A DNA stretch of 64,000 nucleotides from Streptomyces sp. NBC_01689 (lineage in GTDB: Bacteria; Actinomycetota; Actinomycetes; Streptomycetales; Streptomycetaceae), in the NCBI RefSeq assembly GCF_036250675.1, contig NZ_CP109592.1:3968001-4032000 (forward strand), in the 5' to 3' direction. Below, in pieces: positions 40,281 through 48,417 of the stretch. Made by a program: the position numbers and the translations under genes. A model generated the notes under the pieces. The model was given only the letters and a program-made list of their open reading frames with translations, made no database searches and was not told the DNA's origin. The stretch's first letter is position 1. Each line of letters starts with the position of its first letter.

Positions 40281-42587
40281 TCACCCCGCGGGGGTGCTGG
40301 GAACGGCCGGCGCTTTCGCGCCCTTCTTCAGAAAGCCCATGTCCTCGTAAAGAGGGGTCTGGAACCCGAACGACCCGGCGTTGGCGAGGTTCGGGCGGAC
40401 GGCGGTGAGCTGGGGCCGCTGGTAGAGAGGAATCGATCCTGCGGCGGCCCAGATCCGGGCGTCGGCCTTGCGGACCAGCGCCCTCTCCTCGCTCTCGTCC
40501 AGCGTGCTCATGGCCTGGTCGAACAGCTGGTCGACCTGGTCGGTGCCGACCCGGGTGTAGTTCTGCTCGACGGAGAGCGAGCCGTCGGCGGCCGGGACCG
40601 GCTTCGCGAAGATCGGGCGGGCGTCGGTGGCCGGGAAGGCGGAGGCGGGCCAGGAGTACAGCGCCATGTCGTACTGACCGGCCGCGATGTGGTCCTTGAA
40701 GTAGCTGTCGCCCGCGACCTTCGTCGTCTCCGTACGGATGCCGATGCGCTCCAGCATCCGCGAGATGCGGTCGGCGACGGTGCTCAGGGACTCCGATCCC
40801 GGGCCGGAGGGCAGCACGAAACGGAGCGTGAGCGGCTTGCCGTCCTTGGCGAGGACCCCGGACTCCACTCCCGCCGGGGCCGCCGTGCCCTTGGGTGCGT
40901 AGGCGCCGGGAGCTCCGCCCCGGCGGAACCGCGTGGGGGTCTGCTCCTCCGAGCGCTGCGTCCGGTGCTGTCCGGCCCGCTCGCCCTGCTCGGCCCGCTC
41001 CCCCTGCTCGGAACGCTCGGCCTGCTCCCCCTCGTCGGACTGCTCCGCCGGGTCCGCCTTCGTCCGGTCGATCCCGGCGGGCTTGTTGTCCTCGCCGACG
41101 GTGTAGTTCCCGTCGTCGGAGTCCGGCTCCGCGCCGGGGTCCGCCTTCCTGCCCTCGGGCCCGGCCGCCTTGCCCTTCTCCGTGTCCTTCTTCTCGTCCT
41201 TCTTCTCCTCCTTGACCGGCCCCCCGCGCACCCAGCCGGCGTCCAGGAGCAGCGCCTGCGCCTCCTTCGCGTCCTGGCCGCCGAGGGCGTCGCTGTTGTC
41301 GGCGTACGCTTGCTGGCCGGCGAGCGCGAGGTGGCTGCCGACCGGTACGGCGGGCAGGCCCAGCGGCTTGAGCACGGCCTGCGCCAGTTCGTCGCGGTTG
41401 AGGGCGCGGGCGACGGCGCGGCGGACGCGTTCGTCGGCGAGGGGGCCCTCGGAGCCGTTCAGCGCGAGCTGGGTGTAGGCCGGTTCGAGGGACTTGCGGA
41501 CGACGAAGCCGCTCAGGGCGTTCTGCTCGGCCGTGTACTGCGCCGCTGCCAGGCGCAGCTTCTCGCGGGCTCCGGCCTCGTCGCGGGCGGCGGCCTCGTC
41601 GGAGCCGTGGGCGACGGCCCAGGAGTGCAGCGCCTTGGCCGGGCTGAGTGTGCTGTCCGGGGTGACGGGGGTGCCCGGGCCCTGCCGCGGGGCGCTGCCC
41701 TTGGCTCCGGCGGCGAGCGTGATGCGGCCGGCCTCCTCGGCGTCCACGTCGGCCATGTCGATCTTGTTCGCGGCGAGTGCGGTGGCGCGCTGGCCGCGCG
41801 GGACGGCGACCAGCGCGATCTCCGCGAGCTTCGCCGGCCGGCCCCACCAGCGGGGATTGCGGGTGAGGTGGATCTCGCCGGACTTGCTGTCGACGCTCTG
41901 CAGGGCGAAGGGACCGGCGGTGACGTTCAGCTTGCGGCGGGCGCCGTCGTTGAAGGTGGCCGCGGTGCCCATGACGTCCTTCGGGTACAGCGGTGAGAAC
42001 AGCGACTTCCAGTCGGCGTACGGGCGGCTGAAGGTGACCCGCACCTCCAGGTTGTTCTTGCCGCGCTCGATCTTCTCGATGCGGTCGTACCCGGCGTTGC
42101 GGGCGGTCCAGTACGCGCTGTCCTTGCCGGACAGGGCACGCCACTGGGCCGCGAAGTCGTCGGCGCCGATCTCGCGGCCGTCGCTCCAGACCGCCTGCTG
42201 GTTGAGCTTGTAGAGGACGACCTGCTTGGGCTCCTCGTCGACGATCTTGGCCGACTCCAGGTAGTCGGGGTTGAGCTGCGGGCTGCCGTTGCGGTCGAGC
42301 CGGTACAGGGAGGGCAGCACGGCGCCGGCGACCCGCGAGGTCGTGGCGTCGGCGTCGGCCTGGAAGGTGTTCAGGGTCGCCGGGACGGAGTCGACGGCCC
42401 ATCGCAGGGTGCCGCCGTCCGTGACCTGGTTGCGGCCCGCGGGCGCGATGTCCTGCGCGGCGACGGGGCCGGCCTTCTCCTCCTCGTCCGCGCTGCACGC
42501 GGTGAGGACGGGCACCGCGAGCGCGCCCGCGGTCAGGAACGCGACCGAGCGCATCACCGCGCGCAGTCCGACGCCGTCGTGGGACAT
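40281..42587 (-). CDS. Orphan substrate-binding-protein-like lipoprotein, LpqW-type
   Basis: 768 residues. Lipoprotein signal (SVAFLTAGALAVPVLTAC, Cys 31), then an SBP_bac_5-like fold: GGTLRWAVDSVPATLNTFQA; NQQAVWSDGREIGADDFAAQ; LTRNPRWWGRPAKLAEIALV; RVRRAVARALNRDELAQAVL. After residue 456 a 125-residue charged, low-complexity insertion interrupts it (KEEKKDEKKDTEKGKA; EQAERSEQGERAEQGERAGQ), and the fold resumes with PLTLRFVLPSGPGSESL. No permease or ATPase gene accompanies it. Adjacent typA points to LpqW, the mycobacterial lipoprotein that uses this fold to regulate lipoglycan synthesis rather than transport. GGAGG precedes the ATG at 42587 by eight bases. Confidence 0.85.
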   Translation of the reverse strand: MSHDGVGLRAVMRSVAFLTAGALAVPVLTACSADEEEKAGPVAAQDIAPAGRNQVTDGGTLRWAVDSVPATLNTFQADADATTSRVAGAVLPSLYRLDRNGSPQLNPDYLESAKIVDEEPKQVVLYKLNQQAVWSDGREIGADDFAAQWRALSGKDSAYWTARNAGYDRIEKIERGKNNLEVRVTFSRPYADWKSLFSPLYPKDVMGTAATFNDGARRKLNVTAGPFALQSVDSKSGEIHLTRNPRWWGRPAKLAEIALVAVPRGQRATALAANKIDMADVDAEEAGRITLAAGAKGSAPRQGPGTPVTPDSTLSPAKALHSWAVAHGSDEAAARDEAGAREKLRLAAAQYTAEQNALSGFVVRKSLEPAYTQLALNGSEGPLADERVRRAVARALNRDELAQAVLKPLGLPAVPVGSHLALAGQQAYADNSDALGGQDAKEAQALLLDAGWVRGGPVKEEKKDEKKDTEKGKAAGPEGRKADPGAEPDSDDGNYTVGEDNKPAGIDRTKADPAEQSDEGEQAERSEQGERAEQGERAGQHRTQRSEEQTPTRFRRGGAPGAYAPKGTAAPAGVESGVLAKDGKPLTLRFVLPSGPGSESLSTVADRISRMLERIGIRTETTKVAGDSYFKDHIAAGQYDMALYSWPASAFPATDARPIFAKPVPAADGSLSVEQNYTRVGTDQVDQLFDQAMSTLDESEERALVRKADARIWAAAGSIPLYQRPQLTAVRPNLANAGSFGFQTPLYEDMGFLKKGAKAPAVPSTPAG

Positions 42588-43036
42588 CACTGCAACCTCC
42601 GGTGGGGGAACAGACCGGGTCTGATCGTTTTGTTCGGATATGCGGTTGATCAGATGTATGCACCCCACTGAAGGGGAGAAAGAGTGCGCGGGGGCGGCGA
42701 CACGGCGGGGGCGGGCGGAAATCCACCCGTGCGGCGCAATGAACGGGCGCTCGCCCGCGGGGCGCGCCCCCTTTTCACCGGGGCCGCGCCCCCGCACCCC
42801 ACACCGGGAAGGACGGATCCCGAAGAGGCGGGCACGGCGCGGGCGGCATGGGCTGCGAGTTCCCCCGGGGCGGAGCCGTGCCGCGGCGCGGGCAGCGCGT
42901 GTGGGGGCGCGTTCCGGAAGGTTCGATCCGGGAATCCGTGCATACGCCTTCACACGGGCTCATGTGACGCGCAACACTCGCAGGCGCATGAACGTTGCCG
43001 CCTGGGCCACCGAGCCCGTGGAAGTGAGGGCAAGTC
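42588..43036. promoter_or_regulatory. Divergent intergenic region between LpqW-like gene and the sdh cluster
   Basis: 449 bp. Next to the LpqW-like gene an AT-rich stretch (42620-42660) carries a 7-bp inverted repeat, TCTGATC (42620-42626) and GATCAGA (42648-42654), around 21 bp that would suit a regulator or an extended promoter. The rest is GC-rich, with open frames on both strands that look spurious. Confidence 0.4.
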
Positions 43037-43324
43037 ATGTCCGTGCACGATGAACTGACGTCGGTCCAGCGCTGCCTCGACGACCTGCTGAGGTCGATGG
43101 GGCGCCTGGAACAGCAGATCGGCGGCGGCCTCGACATGCGCCGCGTCCGCGCCGACGCCGACCACCTGCGGGAGAGCGTCGCGCTGCTGCGCGAATCCGC
43201 ACCCGGGCTCACGAAACCCCTGCGCCCCGACCTCGTGTCCATCCCCGACACCCCGTACGACAACTCCCTGTGGACGGACTCGGACGACGAAGGTCTCGGC
43301 GCCCGGGACCGGCACGCCCCCTGA
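43037..43324 (+). CDS. Small conserved-looking protein preceding sdh, 95 residues
   Basis: MSVHDELTSVQRCLDDLLRS starts a protein with a predicted amphipathic/coiled helix (LRSMGRLEQQIGGGLDMRRV and DADHLRESVALLRES) and a polar tail rich in Pro and Asp (IPDTPYDNSLWTDSDDEG). No domain recognised. AAGTGAGGGCAAGTC before the ATG is an acceptable ribosome site. It ends 19 bp before the SdhC-like gene and is probably co-transcribed, so a role as assembly or accessory factor for the dehydrogenase is possible but unproven. Confidence 0.8.
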   Translation: MSVHDELTSVQRCLDDLLRSMGRLEQQIGGGLDMRRVRADADHLRESVALLRESAPGLTKPLRPDLVSIPDTPYDNSLWTDSDDEGLGARDRHAP

Positions 43325-43343
43325 CCGACCGGAGAGTCATAAG

Positions 43344-44165
43344 TTGGCCACTGGTACGGAACCCCATCCGAACAGCGGCGGCGTACGCACCGGTACGCGC
43401 GCCGCGATCGCCGCCCCGCATCTGCGCACCGACCGCTGGTGGCTGGCGCCCGCCGCGACCGCGGCCGGGCTGCTGGCCTTCATCGTGTACTCGACCTGGC
43501 GGGCCTTCGCGGACACGGACTACTACGCGGCGCCGTACGTCTCGCCGTTCTACTCGCCGTGCCTGGCGGAGCGCTGCCGGAGCATGGACGCCGGGCCGAA
43601 CGCGGACCTGTTCGGCAGTTGGTGGGGCATCTCCCCCGCGATCATCATCCTGGTCTTCCCGCTGGGCTTCCGGCTGACCTGCTACTACTACCGCAAGGCC
43701 TACTACCGGGGCTTCTGGGCGTCTCCCCCGGCCTGCGCGGTGGCGGAGCCGCACAAGAAGTACACCGGCGAGACCCGCTTCCCGCTGATCCTGCAGAACA
43801 TCCACCGCTACTTCTTCTACGCGGCGATCCTCGTCGCCGGCACCCTCACGTACGACACCGTGCTCTCCTTCCGCGACGAGCACCACCACTGGGGACACAT
43901 GGGCCTCGGCACCCTGGTGTTCCTGCTCAACATCACCCTGATCTGGGCGTACACCCTGTCCTGTCACTCCTGCCGGCACATCGTCGGCGGAAAGCTCAGG
44001 CACTTCTCCAGGCATCCCGTGCGCTACCGGCTGTGGCAGTGGGTCGGCACGTTGAACGCCCGCCACATGCTGCTCGCCTGGGCGTCGTTGGTGAGCGTGG
44101 CGCTCGCCGACTTCTACGTGTTCCTGGTCGCGTCCGGCGCCTTCGACGATCCGAGGTTCTTCTGA
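43344..44165 (+). CDS. sdhC: Succinate dehydrogenase/fumarate reductase cytochrome b-type membrane subunit
   Basis: 273 residues, five predicted helices. Conserved His residues in helices (NIHRYFFYAAILVAG; NARHMLLAWASLVSV; plus SCHSCRH at a helix end) could bind two b-type haems as in five-helix, diheme family members. The loop between helices 1 and 2 is Tyr/Cys-rich (YVSPFYSPCLAERCRSM). TTG start at 43344 with GGAGAG upstream. Stop and next start share a base (TGATG). This single large anchor replaces separate SdhC and SdhD and matches the second, Rv0247c-Rv0249c-like complex of mycobacteria, from memory. Confidence 0.87.
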   Translation: MATGTEPHPNSGGVRTGTRAAIAAPHLRTDRWWLAPAATAAGLLAFIVYSTWRAFADTDYYAAPYVSPFYSPCLAERCRSMDAGPNADLFGSWWGISPAIIILVFPLGFRLTCYYYRKAYYRGFWASPPACAVAEPHKKYTGETRFPLILQNIHRYFFYAAILVAGTLTYDTVLSFRDEHHHWGHMGLGTLVFLLNITLIWAYTLSCHSCRHIVGGKLRHFSRHPVRYRLWQWVGTLNARHMLLAWASLVSVALADFYVFLVASGAFDDPRFF

Positions 44166-46108
44166 TGTCCGTGGTCGACCGGCAGGAGTGGGACGTCGTC
44201 GTGGTCGGCGCCGGCGGCGCGGGACTGCGAGCCGCCGTCGAGGCACGCGAGCGCGGCGCCCGTACGGCCGTGATCTGCAAGTCGCTGTTCGGCAAGGCGC
44301 ACACCGTGATGGCCGAGGGCGGCATCGCGGCCGCGATGGGCAACGTCAACTCCGGTGACGGCTGGCAGGTCCACTTCCGCGACACCATGCGCGGCGGGAA
44401 GTTCCTCAACCAGTGGCGGATGGCCGAACTGCACGCCACGGAGGCTCCCGACCGGGTCTGGGAGCTGGAGACCTGGGGCGCCCTCTTCGACCGCACGGCG
44501 GACGGGCGGATATCCCAGCGCAACTTCGGCGGGCACGAGTACCCCCGCCTCGCCCATGTCGGCGACCGGACCGGACTGGAACTCATCCGCACCCTGCAGC
44601 AGAAGATCGTCTCCCTCCAGCAGGAGGACATGAAGGAGACGGGTGACTACGAGAGCCGCCTGAAGGTCTATCAGGAGTGCACGGTCACCCGGATCCTGAA
44701 GGACGGCAACCGCGTCAGCGGGGTCTTCTGCTACGAACGCGAGTCCGGACGCTTCTTCGTCCTGGAGGCGCCCTCCGTCGTCATCGCCACCGGCGGCATC
44801 GGCAAGTCCTTCAAGGTGACGTCCAACTCGTGGGAGTACACCGGCGACGGGCACGCGCTCGCCCTGCTGGCGGGCGCTCCGCTGCTCAACATGGAGTTCG
44901 TGCAGTTCCACCCGACGGGCATGGTCTGGCCCCCTTCGGTGAAGGGCATCCTGGTCACCGAGTCCGTCCGCGGCGACGGCGGGGTACTGCGCAACTCCGA
45001 CGGCAGACGGTTCATGTTCGACTACATCCCGGACGTCTTCAAGGAGAAGTACGCGCAGTCCGAGGAGGAGGGCGACCGCTGGTACGAGGACCCGGACCAC
45101 AACCGGCGTCCCCCCGAACTGCTGCCCCGCGACGAGGTGGCGCGCGCCATCAACTCCGAGGTGAAGGCGGGCCGCGGATCACCGCACGGCGGTGTCTTCC
45201 TCGACGTGTCGACGCGTATGCCCGCCGAGGTCATCCGGCGCCGGCTCCCGTCCATGTACCACCAGTTCAGGGAACTGGCGGACGTCGACATCACCGCCGA
45301 GGCGATGGAGGTCGGACCCACCTGCCACTACGTGATGGGCGGTATCGCGGTCGACTCCGAGTCGGCGGCGGCCCGTGGCGTCCCCGGCCTGTTCGCGGCC
45401 GGCGAGGTCGCGGGCGGGATGCACGGCTCCAACCGGCTCGGCGGCAACTCCCTGTCCGACCTCCTGGTGTTCGGACGTCGCGCGGGTCTGCACGCCGCCG
45501 AGTACGCCACCGGCCGGTCCGGGGAGCGCCCGGCCGTCGACGACGCCCAGGTCGACGCGGCCGCCGCCGAGGCGCTGCGGCCCTTCTCCGCCGAGGGCCC
45601 GGTCCCCGGCGAGGAGGACGGCCGGCCGCCGGAGAACCCGTACACCCTGCACCAGGAACTCCAGCAGGCCATGAACGACCTGGTCGGCATCATCCGGCGC
45701 GAGGCCGAGATGGAACAGGCCCTGGAGAGGCTGGCCGACCTGCGGGTGCGGGCCCGCCGGGCGGGCGTCGAGGGACACCGGCAGTTCAACCCCGGCTGGC
45801 ACCTCGCCCTCGACCTGCGCAACATGCTGCTCGTCAGCGAATGCGTGGCCCGCGCCGCCCTGGAGCGCACGGAGTCCCGGGGCGGCCACACCCGCGAGGA
45901 CCATCCGGCGATGGAACGCGTGTGGCGCCGGGTCAACCTGCTGTGCCGGCTGGCGGATCCCACCGGCGGTCTCGCGGCGACCGACCCGGTGCGCGGCCAG
46001 ATCGACCTCACCCGGGAGAACACCGACCCCATCCGCCCCGACCTGCTCGCCCTCTTCGAGAAGGAGGAGCTGGTCAAGTACCTCGCCGAAGAGGAGCTCT
46101 ACGAGTGA
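44165..46108 (+). CDS. sdhA: Succinate dehydrogenase/fumarate reductase flavoprotein subunit
   Basis: 647 residues. FAD-binding N-terminus VVVVGAGGAGLRAAVEARER; covalent-flavin region LFGKAHTVMAEGGIAAAMGN with the His that carries FAD; substrate region EFVQFHPTGMVWPP and TESVRGDGGVLRNSDGRRFM; FAD site GLFAAGEVAGGMHGSNRLGG then NSLSDLLVFGRRAG. Oxidises succinate (or reduces fumarate) at the inner face of the membrane. ATG at 44165 with GAGG upstream; its stop overlaps the sdhB start (GTGA). Confidence 0.96.
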   Translation: MSVVDRQEWDVVVVGAGGAGLRAAVEARERGARTAVICKSLFGKAHTVMAEGGIAAAMGNVNSGDGWQVHFRDTMRGGKFLNQWRMAELHATEAPDRVWELETWGALFDRTADGRISQRNFGGHEYPRLAHVGDRTGLELIRTLQQKIVSLQQEDMKETGDYESRLKVYQECTVTRILKDGNRVSGVFCYERESGRFFVLEAPSVVIATGGIGKSFKVTSNSWEYTGDGHALALLAGAPLLNMEFVQFHPTGMVWPPSVKGILVTESVRGDGGVLRNSDGRRFMFDYIPDVFKEKYAQSEEEGDRWYEDPDHNRRPPELLPRDEVARAINSEVKAGRGSPHGGVFLDVSTRMPAEVIRRRLPSMYHQFRELADVDITAEAMEVGPTCHYVMGGIAVDSESAAARGVPGLFAAGEVAGGMHGSNRLGGNSLSDLLVFGRRAGLHAAEYATGRSGERPAVDDAQVDAAAAEALRPFSAEGPVPGEEDGRPPENPYTLHQELQQAMNDLVGIIRREAEMEQALERLADLRVRARRAGVEGHRQFNPGWHLALDLRNMLLVSECVARAALERTESRGGHTREDHPAMERVWRRVNLLCRLADPTGGLAATDPVRGQIDLTRENTDPIRPDLLALFEKEELVKYLAEEELYE

Positions 46109-46875
46109 GCAGCTACGAGGCCCGCTTCAAGGTGTGGCGCGGGGACGTGAAGGGCGGTGGCCTGGAGGACTTCACGGTCGACGTCAACGACGGTGAGGTG
46201 GTGCTCGACATCATCCACCGCCTCCAGGCGACCCAGGTCCCGGACCTGGCCGTCCGCTGGAACTGCAAGGCGGGCAAGTGCGGTTCGTGCTCGGCGGAGA
46301 TCAACGGACGTCCCCGGCTGATGTGCATGACCCGGATGTCGGTGTTCACCCGGGAGGAGACGGTCACCGTCACACCGCTGCGTGCCTTCCCCGTCGTCCG
46401 GGACCTGGTCACGGACGTCGGCTTCAACTACGCGAAGGCCCGGGAGGTGCCCGCCTTCGTGCCGCCCGCCGGCCTGGCACCCGGCGAGTACCGGATGCGG
46501 CAGGAGGACGTGGACCGATCGCAGGAGTTCCGCAAGTGCATCGAGTGCTTCCTGTGCCAGGACACCTGCCATGTCGTGCGGGACCACGAGGAGAACAAGC
46601 CGGCGTTCGCGGGACCGCGCTTCCTGATGCGGGTGGCGGAGCTCGACATGCACCCGCTGGACGCCGCGGCCGACACCGGCCTGGACCGCGGACGCACCGC
46701 CCAGGACGAACACGGCCTCGGTTACTGCAACATCACCAAGTGCTGCACGGAGGTCTGCCCCGAGGGCATCAGGATCACGGACAACGCCCTGATCCCCCTC
46801 AAGGAACGCGCCGTCGACCGCAAGTACGACCCGCTGGTGTGGCTGGGCTCGAAGATCAGACGGCGGGAGGGGTGA
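46105..46875 (+). CDS. sdhB: Succinate dehydrogenase/fumarate reductase iron-sulfur subunit
   Basis: 256 residues. [2Fe-2S] site NCKAGKCGSCSAEINGRPRL followed by MC; second ferredoxin domain with CIECFLCQDTC and CNITKCCTEVCPEG for the [4Fe-4S] and [3Fe-4S] clusters. Passes electrons from the flavin to the quinone site in the membrane subunit. GTG start at 46105 overlaps the sdhA stop. Completes the sdhCAB operon; a hairpin follows. Confidence 0.96.
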   Translation: MSSYEARFKVWRGDVKGGGLEDFTVDVNDGEVVLDIIHRLQATQVPDLAVRWNCKAGKCGSCSAEINGRPRLMCMTRMSVFTREETVTVTPLRAFPVVRDLVTDVGFNYAKAREVPAFVPPAGLAPGEYRMRQEDVDRSQEFRKCIECFLCQDTCHVVRDHEENKPAFAGPRFLMRVAELDMHPLDAAADTGLDRGRTAQDEHGLGYCNITKCCTEVCPEGIRITDNALIPLKERAVDRKYDPLVWLGSKIRRREG

Positions 46876-46877
46876 CG

Positions 46878-46900
46878 GGCGGTCCGGACACCGGGCCGCC
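46878..46900 (+). terminator. Hairpin directly after sdhB
   Basis: GGCGGTCCGG (46878-46887) pairs with CCGGGCCGCC (46891-46900), one T-G wobble, 3-base loop, two bases after the sdhB stop codon. It could also serve the convergent GH18-like gene (ends at 46948). Confidence 0.55.
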
Positions 46901-46947
46901 GCCCGCCGCCCGCCGGAGGGAGGCCCCGCGCGGGTCCCGCCGTGCGG

Positions 46948-48312
46948 TCAGCGGACCCAGCCCCGCCGGTACTGCGTCCAGTCCTTCTCCCGGGCGGCGA
47001 AGTCCACGTACGCGGCCACACCGAAGTTCCGGCGCGTGCGGTCGGTGCGGGAGAGGCCGAGGCGGACACCCCGGACGGCCGCCTCGACCGTCTCCGCCGA
47101 ACCGTGGTGGGACATGTCGTCCTCGTAGTAGAACGGCAGGCCCATCAGCAGGTCGGTCGTCCTCGGGGTGACCTCCAGCGCCAGCGAGGTCTGCTGGGCG
47201 ACATAGCCGCCGTACAGGCTCTCCAGCGGCATCGCCGTGTCGTACGACATCACGGCGATCTGGTCGACCCGGCGGGCGACCTGCCCGAAGAACGCCTGGG
47301 ACCACCACTTGGGATGTCCCGTGACCGCGCCCGCGACGGAGTGCAGCGACGGCAGCGGGTCGATCTGGTGCGCGGCGACGGAGAGCAGGGCGCCGTGGGC
47401 GCGGGTGACGCGGCGCAGGTCGCCGAGGAGGGAGAGGTAGTCGGCGTCCCCCGAGTGCAGGGGTTCCAGGTCGAAGTGGACGCCGTCGAAGCCGGCGTCG
47501 AGGACCTGCCCCGCGGAGCGCACCACCGCGGTCCGGGTCGCGGCACGCTCCAGGCGCAGGCCGACCGGTCCCTCGGTCGCGAGTTCGTCGCCCAGCCAGG
47601 CCTGCACGCGGACGCCGGGCAGCTCCCGGTGGATCGCCCCGATCAGCCGGCGCGCCTGCGGGTACGCCGACACGGGCAGCGTCCCGTCGTGCTCCAGGGG
47701 GCCCGCGTGCACGTACAGGTCCCGGACACCGGTCCCGCGCAGCCGCGCAGCGAGCGCCCCGACGTCCGCGTCCTTCTTCCGGCCGTCGACCCACGCGTGG
47801 CCCATCCACAGGGCGTCCCGGTGCCGCGTGTACGTACCGGCGGCCGGGTCGCCGGCGTAGTTGAGGCGCAGCGAGACGCCCGCCGCGAGGAGCGCGAGCA
47901 GGACGACGAGGACCACCGCCGTCGCGACGCGCTTGGGCCATCGCAGAGCGGGCCGCCGCCAGACGCCGGCCAGACGCCGGAGCGGCGACGCGGCGCGGCG
48001 GGTGGTGGACGGAGCGGCGGTGGGCGGTGAGGCGGTCCGCGCGTCCGGGGTTCCGGCCGCCGTGTCCGCACCGCCGTCCGGCTCCCCCGGCGACACGTCC
48101 GGCGCGTCGGTCGGCGCGCCCGGCGCTCCGGTCCGCGGGTCCGGCCCTCCCGGCGGCACGTCCGGCGCGTCGGTCCGTGTGTCCGGGGCTCCGGTCCGCG
48201 GGTCCGGGGCCCCCGGTCGGTCCGGTTCGGCCGGCGGCGGAGCCGGTGCCGGTGCCTTCGTGCCCGGTTCCCCGGGCCGTCCCGTCCCCGGTTCCGTCCG
48301 CTCCGTGTCCAT
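46948..48312 (-). CDS. Membrane-anchored GH18-like (chitinase-fold) protein with repetitive cytoplasmic tail
   Basis: 454 residues. The N-terminal 115 residues are cytoplasmic, with Pro/Asp/Thr/Gly repeats (variants of GAPDPRTGAPDTRTDAPD). A single helix (VATAVVLVVLLALLAAGVSL, about 131-150) anchors an external TIM-barrel-like domain: DALWMGHAWVDGRKKD; DLYVHAGPLEHDGTLP; and the GH18-like active-site strand GFDGVHFDLEPLHSGD, in which Asp and Glu of the DxE motif are kept. Later strands: QIAVMSYDTAMP and GLPFYYEDDMSHHGSAE. The substrate is unknown; a wall or exopolymer glycan is plausible. ATG at 48312, GGGGG upstream. Confidence 0.78.
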   Translation of the reverse strand: MDTERTEPGTGRPGEPGTKAPAPAPPPAEPDRPGAPDPRTGAPDTRTDAPDVPPGGPDPRTGAPGAPTDAPDVSPGEPDGGADTAAGTPDARTASPPTAAPSTTRRAASPLRRLAGVWRRPALRWPKRVATAVVLVVLLALLAAGVSLRLNYAGDPAAGTYTRHRDALWMGHAWVDGRKKDADVGALAARLRGTGVRDLYVHAGPLEHDGTLPVSAYPQARRLIGAIHRELPGVRVQAWLGDELATEGPVGLRLERAATRTAVVRSAGQVLDAGFDGVHFDLEPLHSGDADYLSLLGDLRRVTRAHGALLSVAAHQIDPLPSLHSVAGAVTGHPKWWSQAFFGQVARRVDQIAVMSYDTAMPLESLYGGYVAQQTSLALEVTPRTTDLLMGLPFYYEDDMSHHGSAETVEAAVRGVRLGLSRTDRTRRNFGVAAYVDFAAREKDWTQYRRGWVR

Positions 48313-48417
48313 CCCCCGCGCCCCCTCCGTATGCCCCCGTATCCCCCGTACCTTAGGCGCGCCCGGCTCGGTGCACCCCGGTCGCGCCCTCGGGCGAGCG
48401 GTCATACGCTCCCAAAT

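Noticed and set aside
43439..46108. 889-codon frame continuing the SdhA frame upstream through SdhC
   Set aside because: The upstream part is the wrong frame of sdhC; the true flavoprotein starts at the ATG at 44165.
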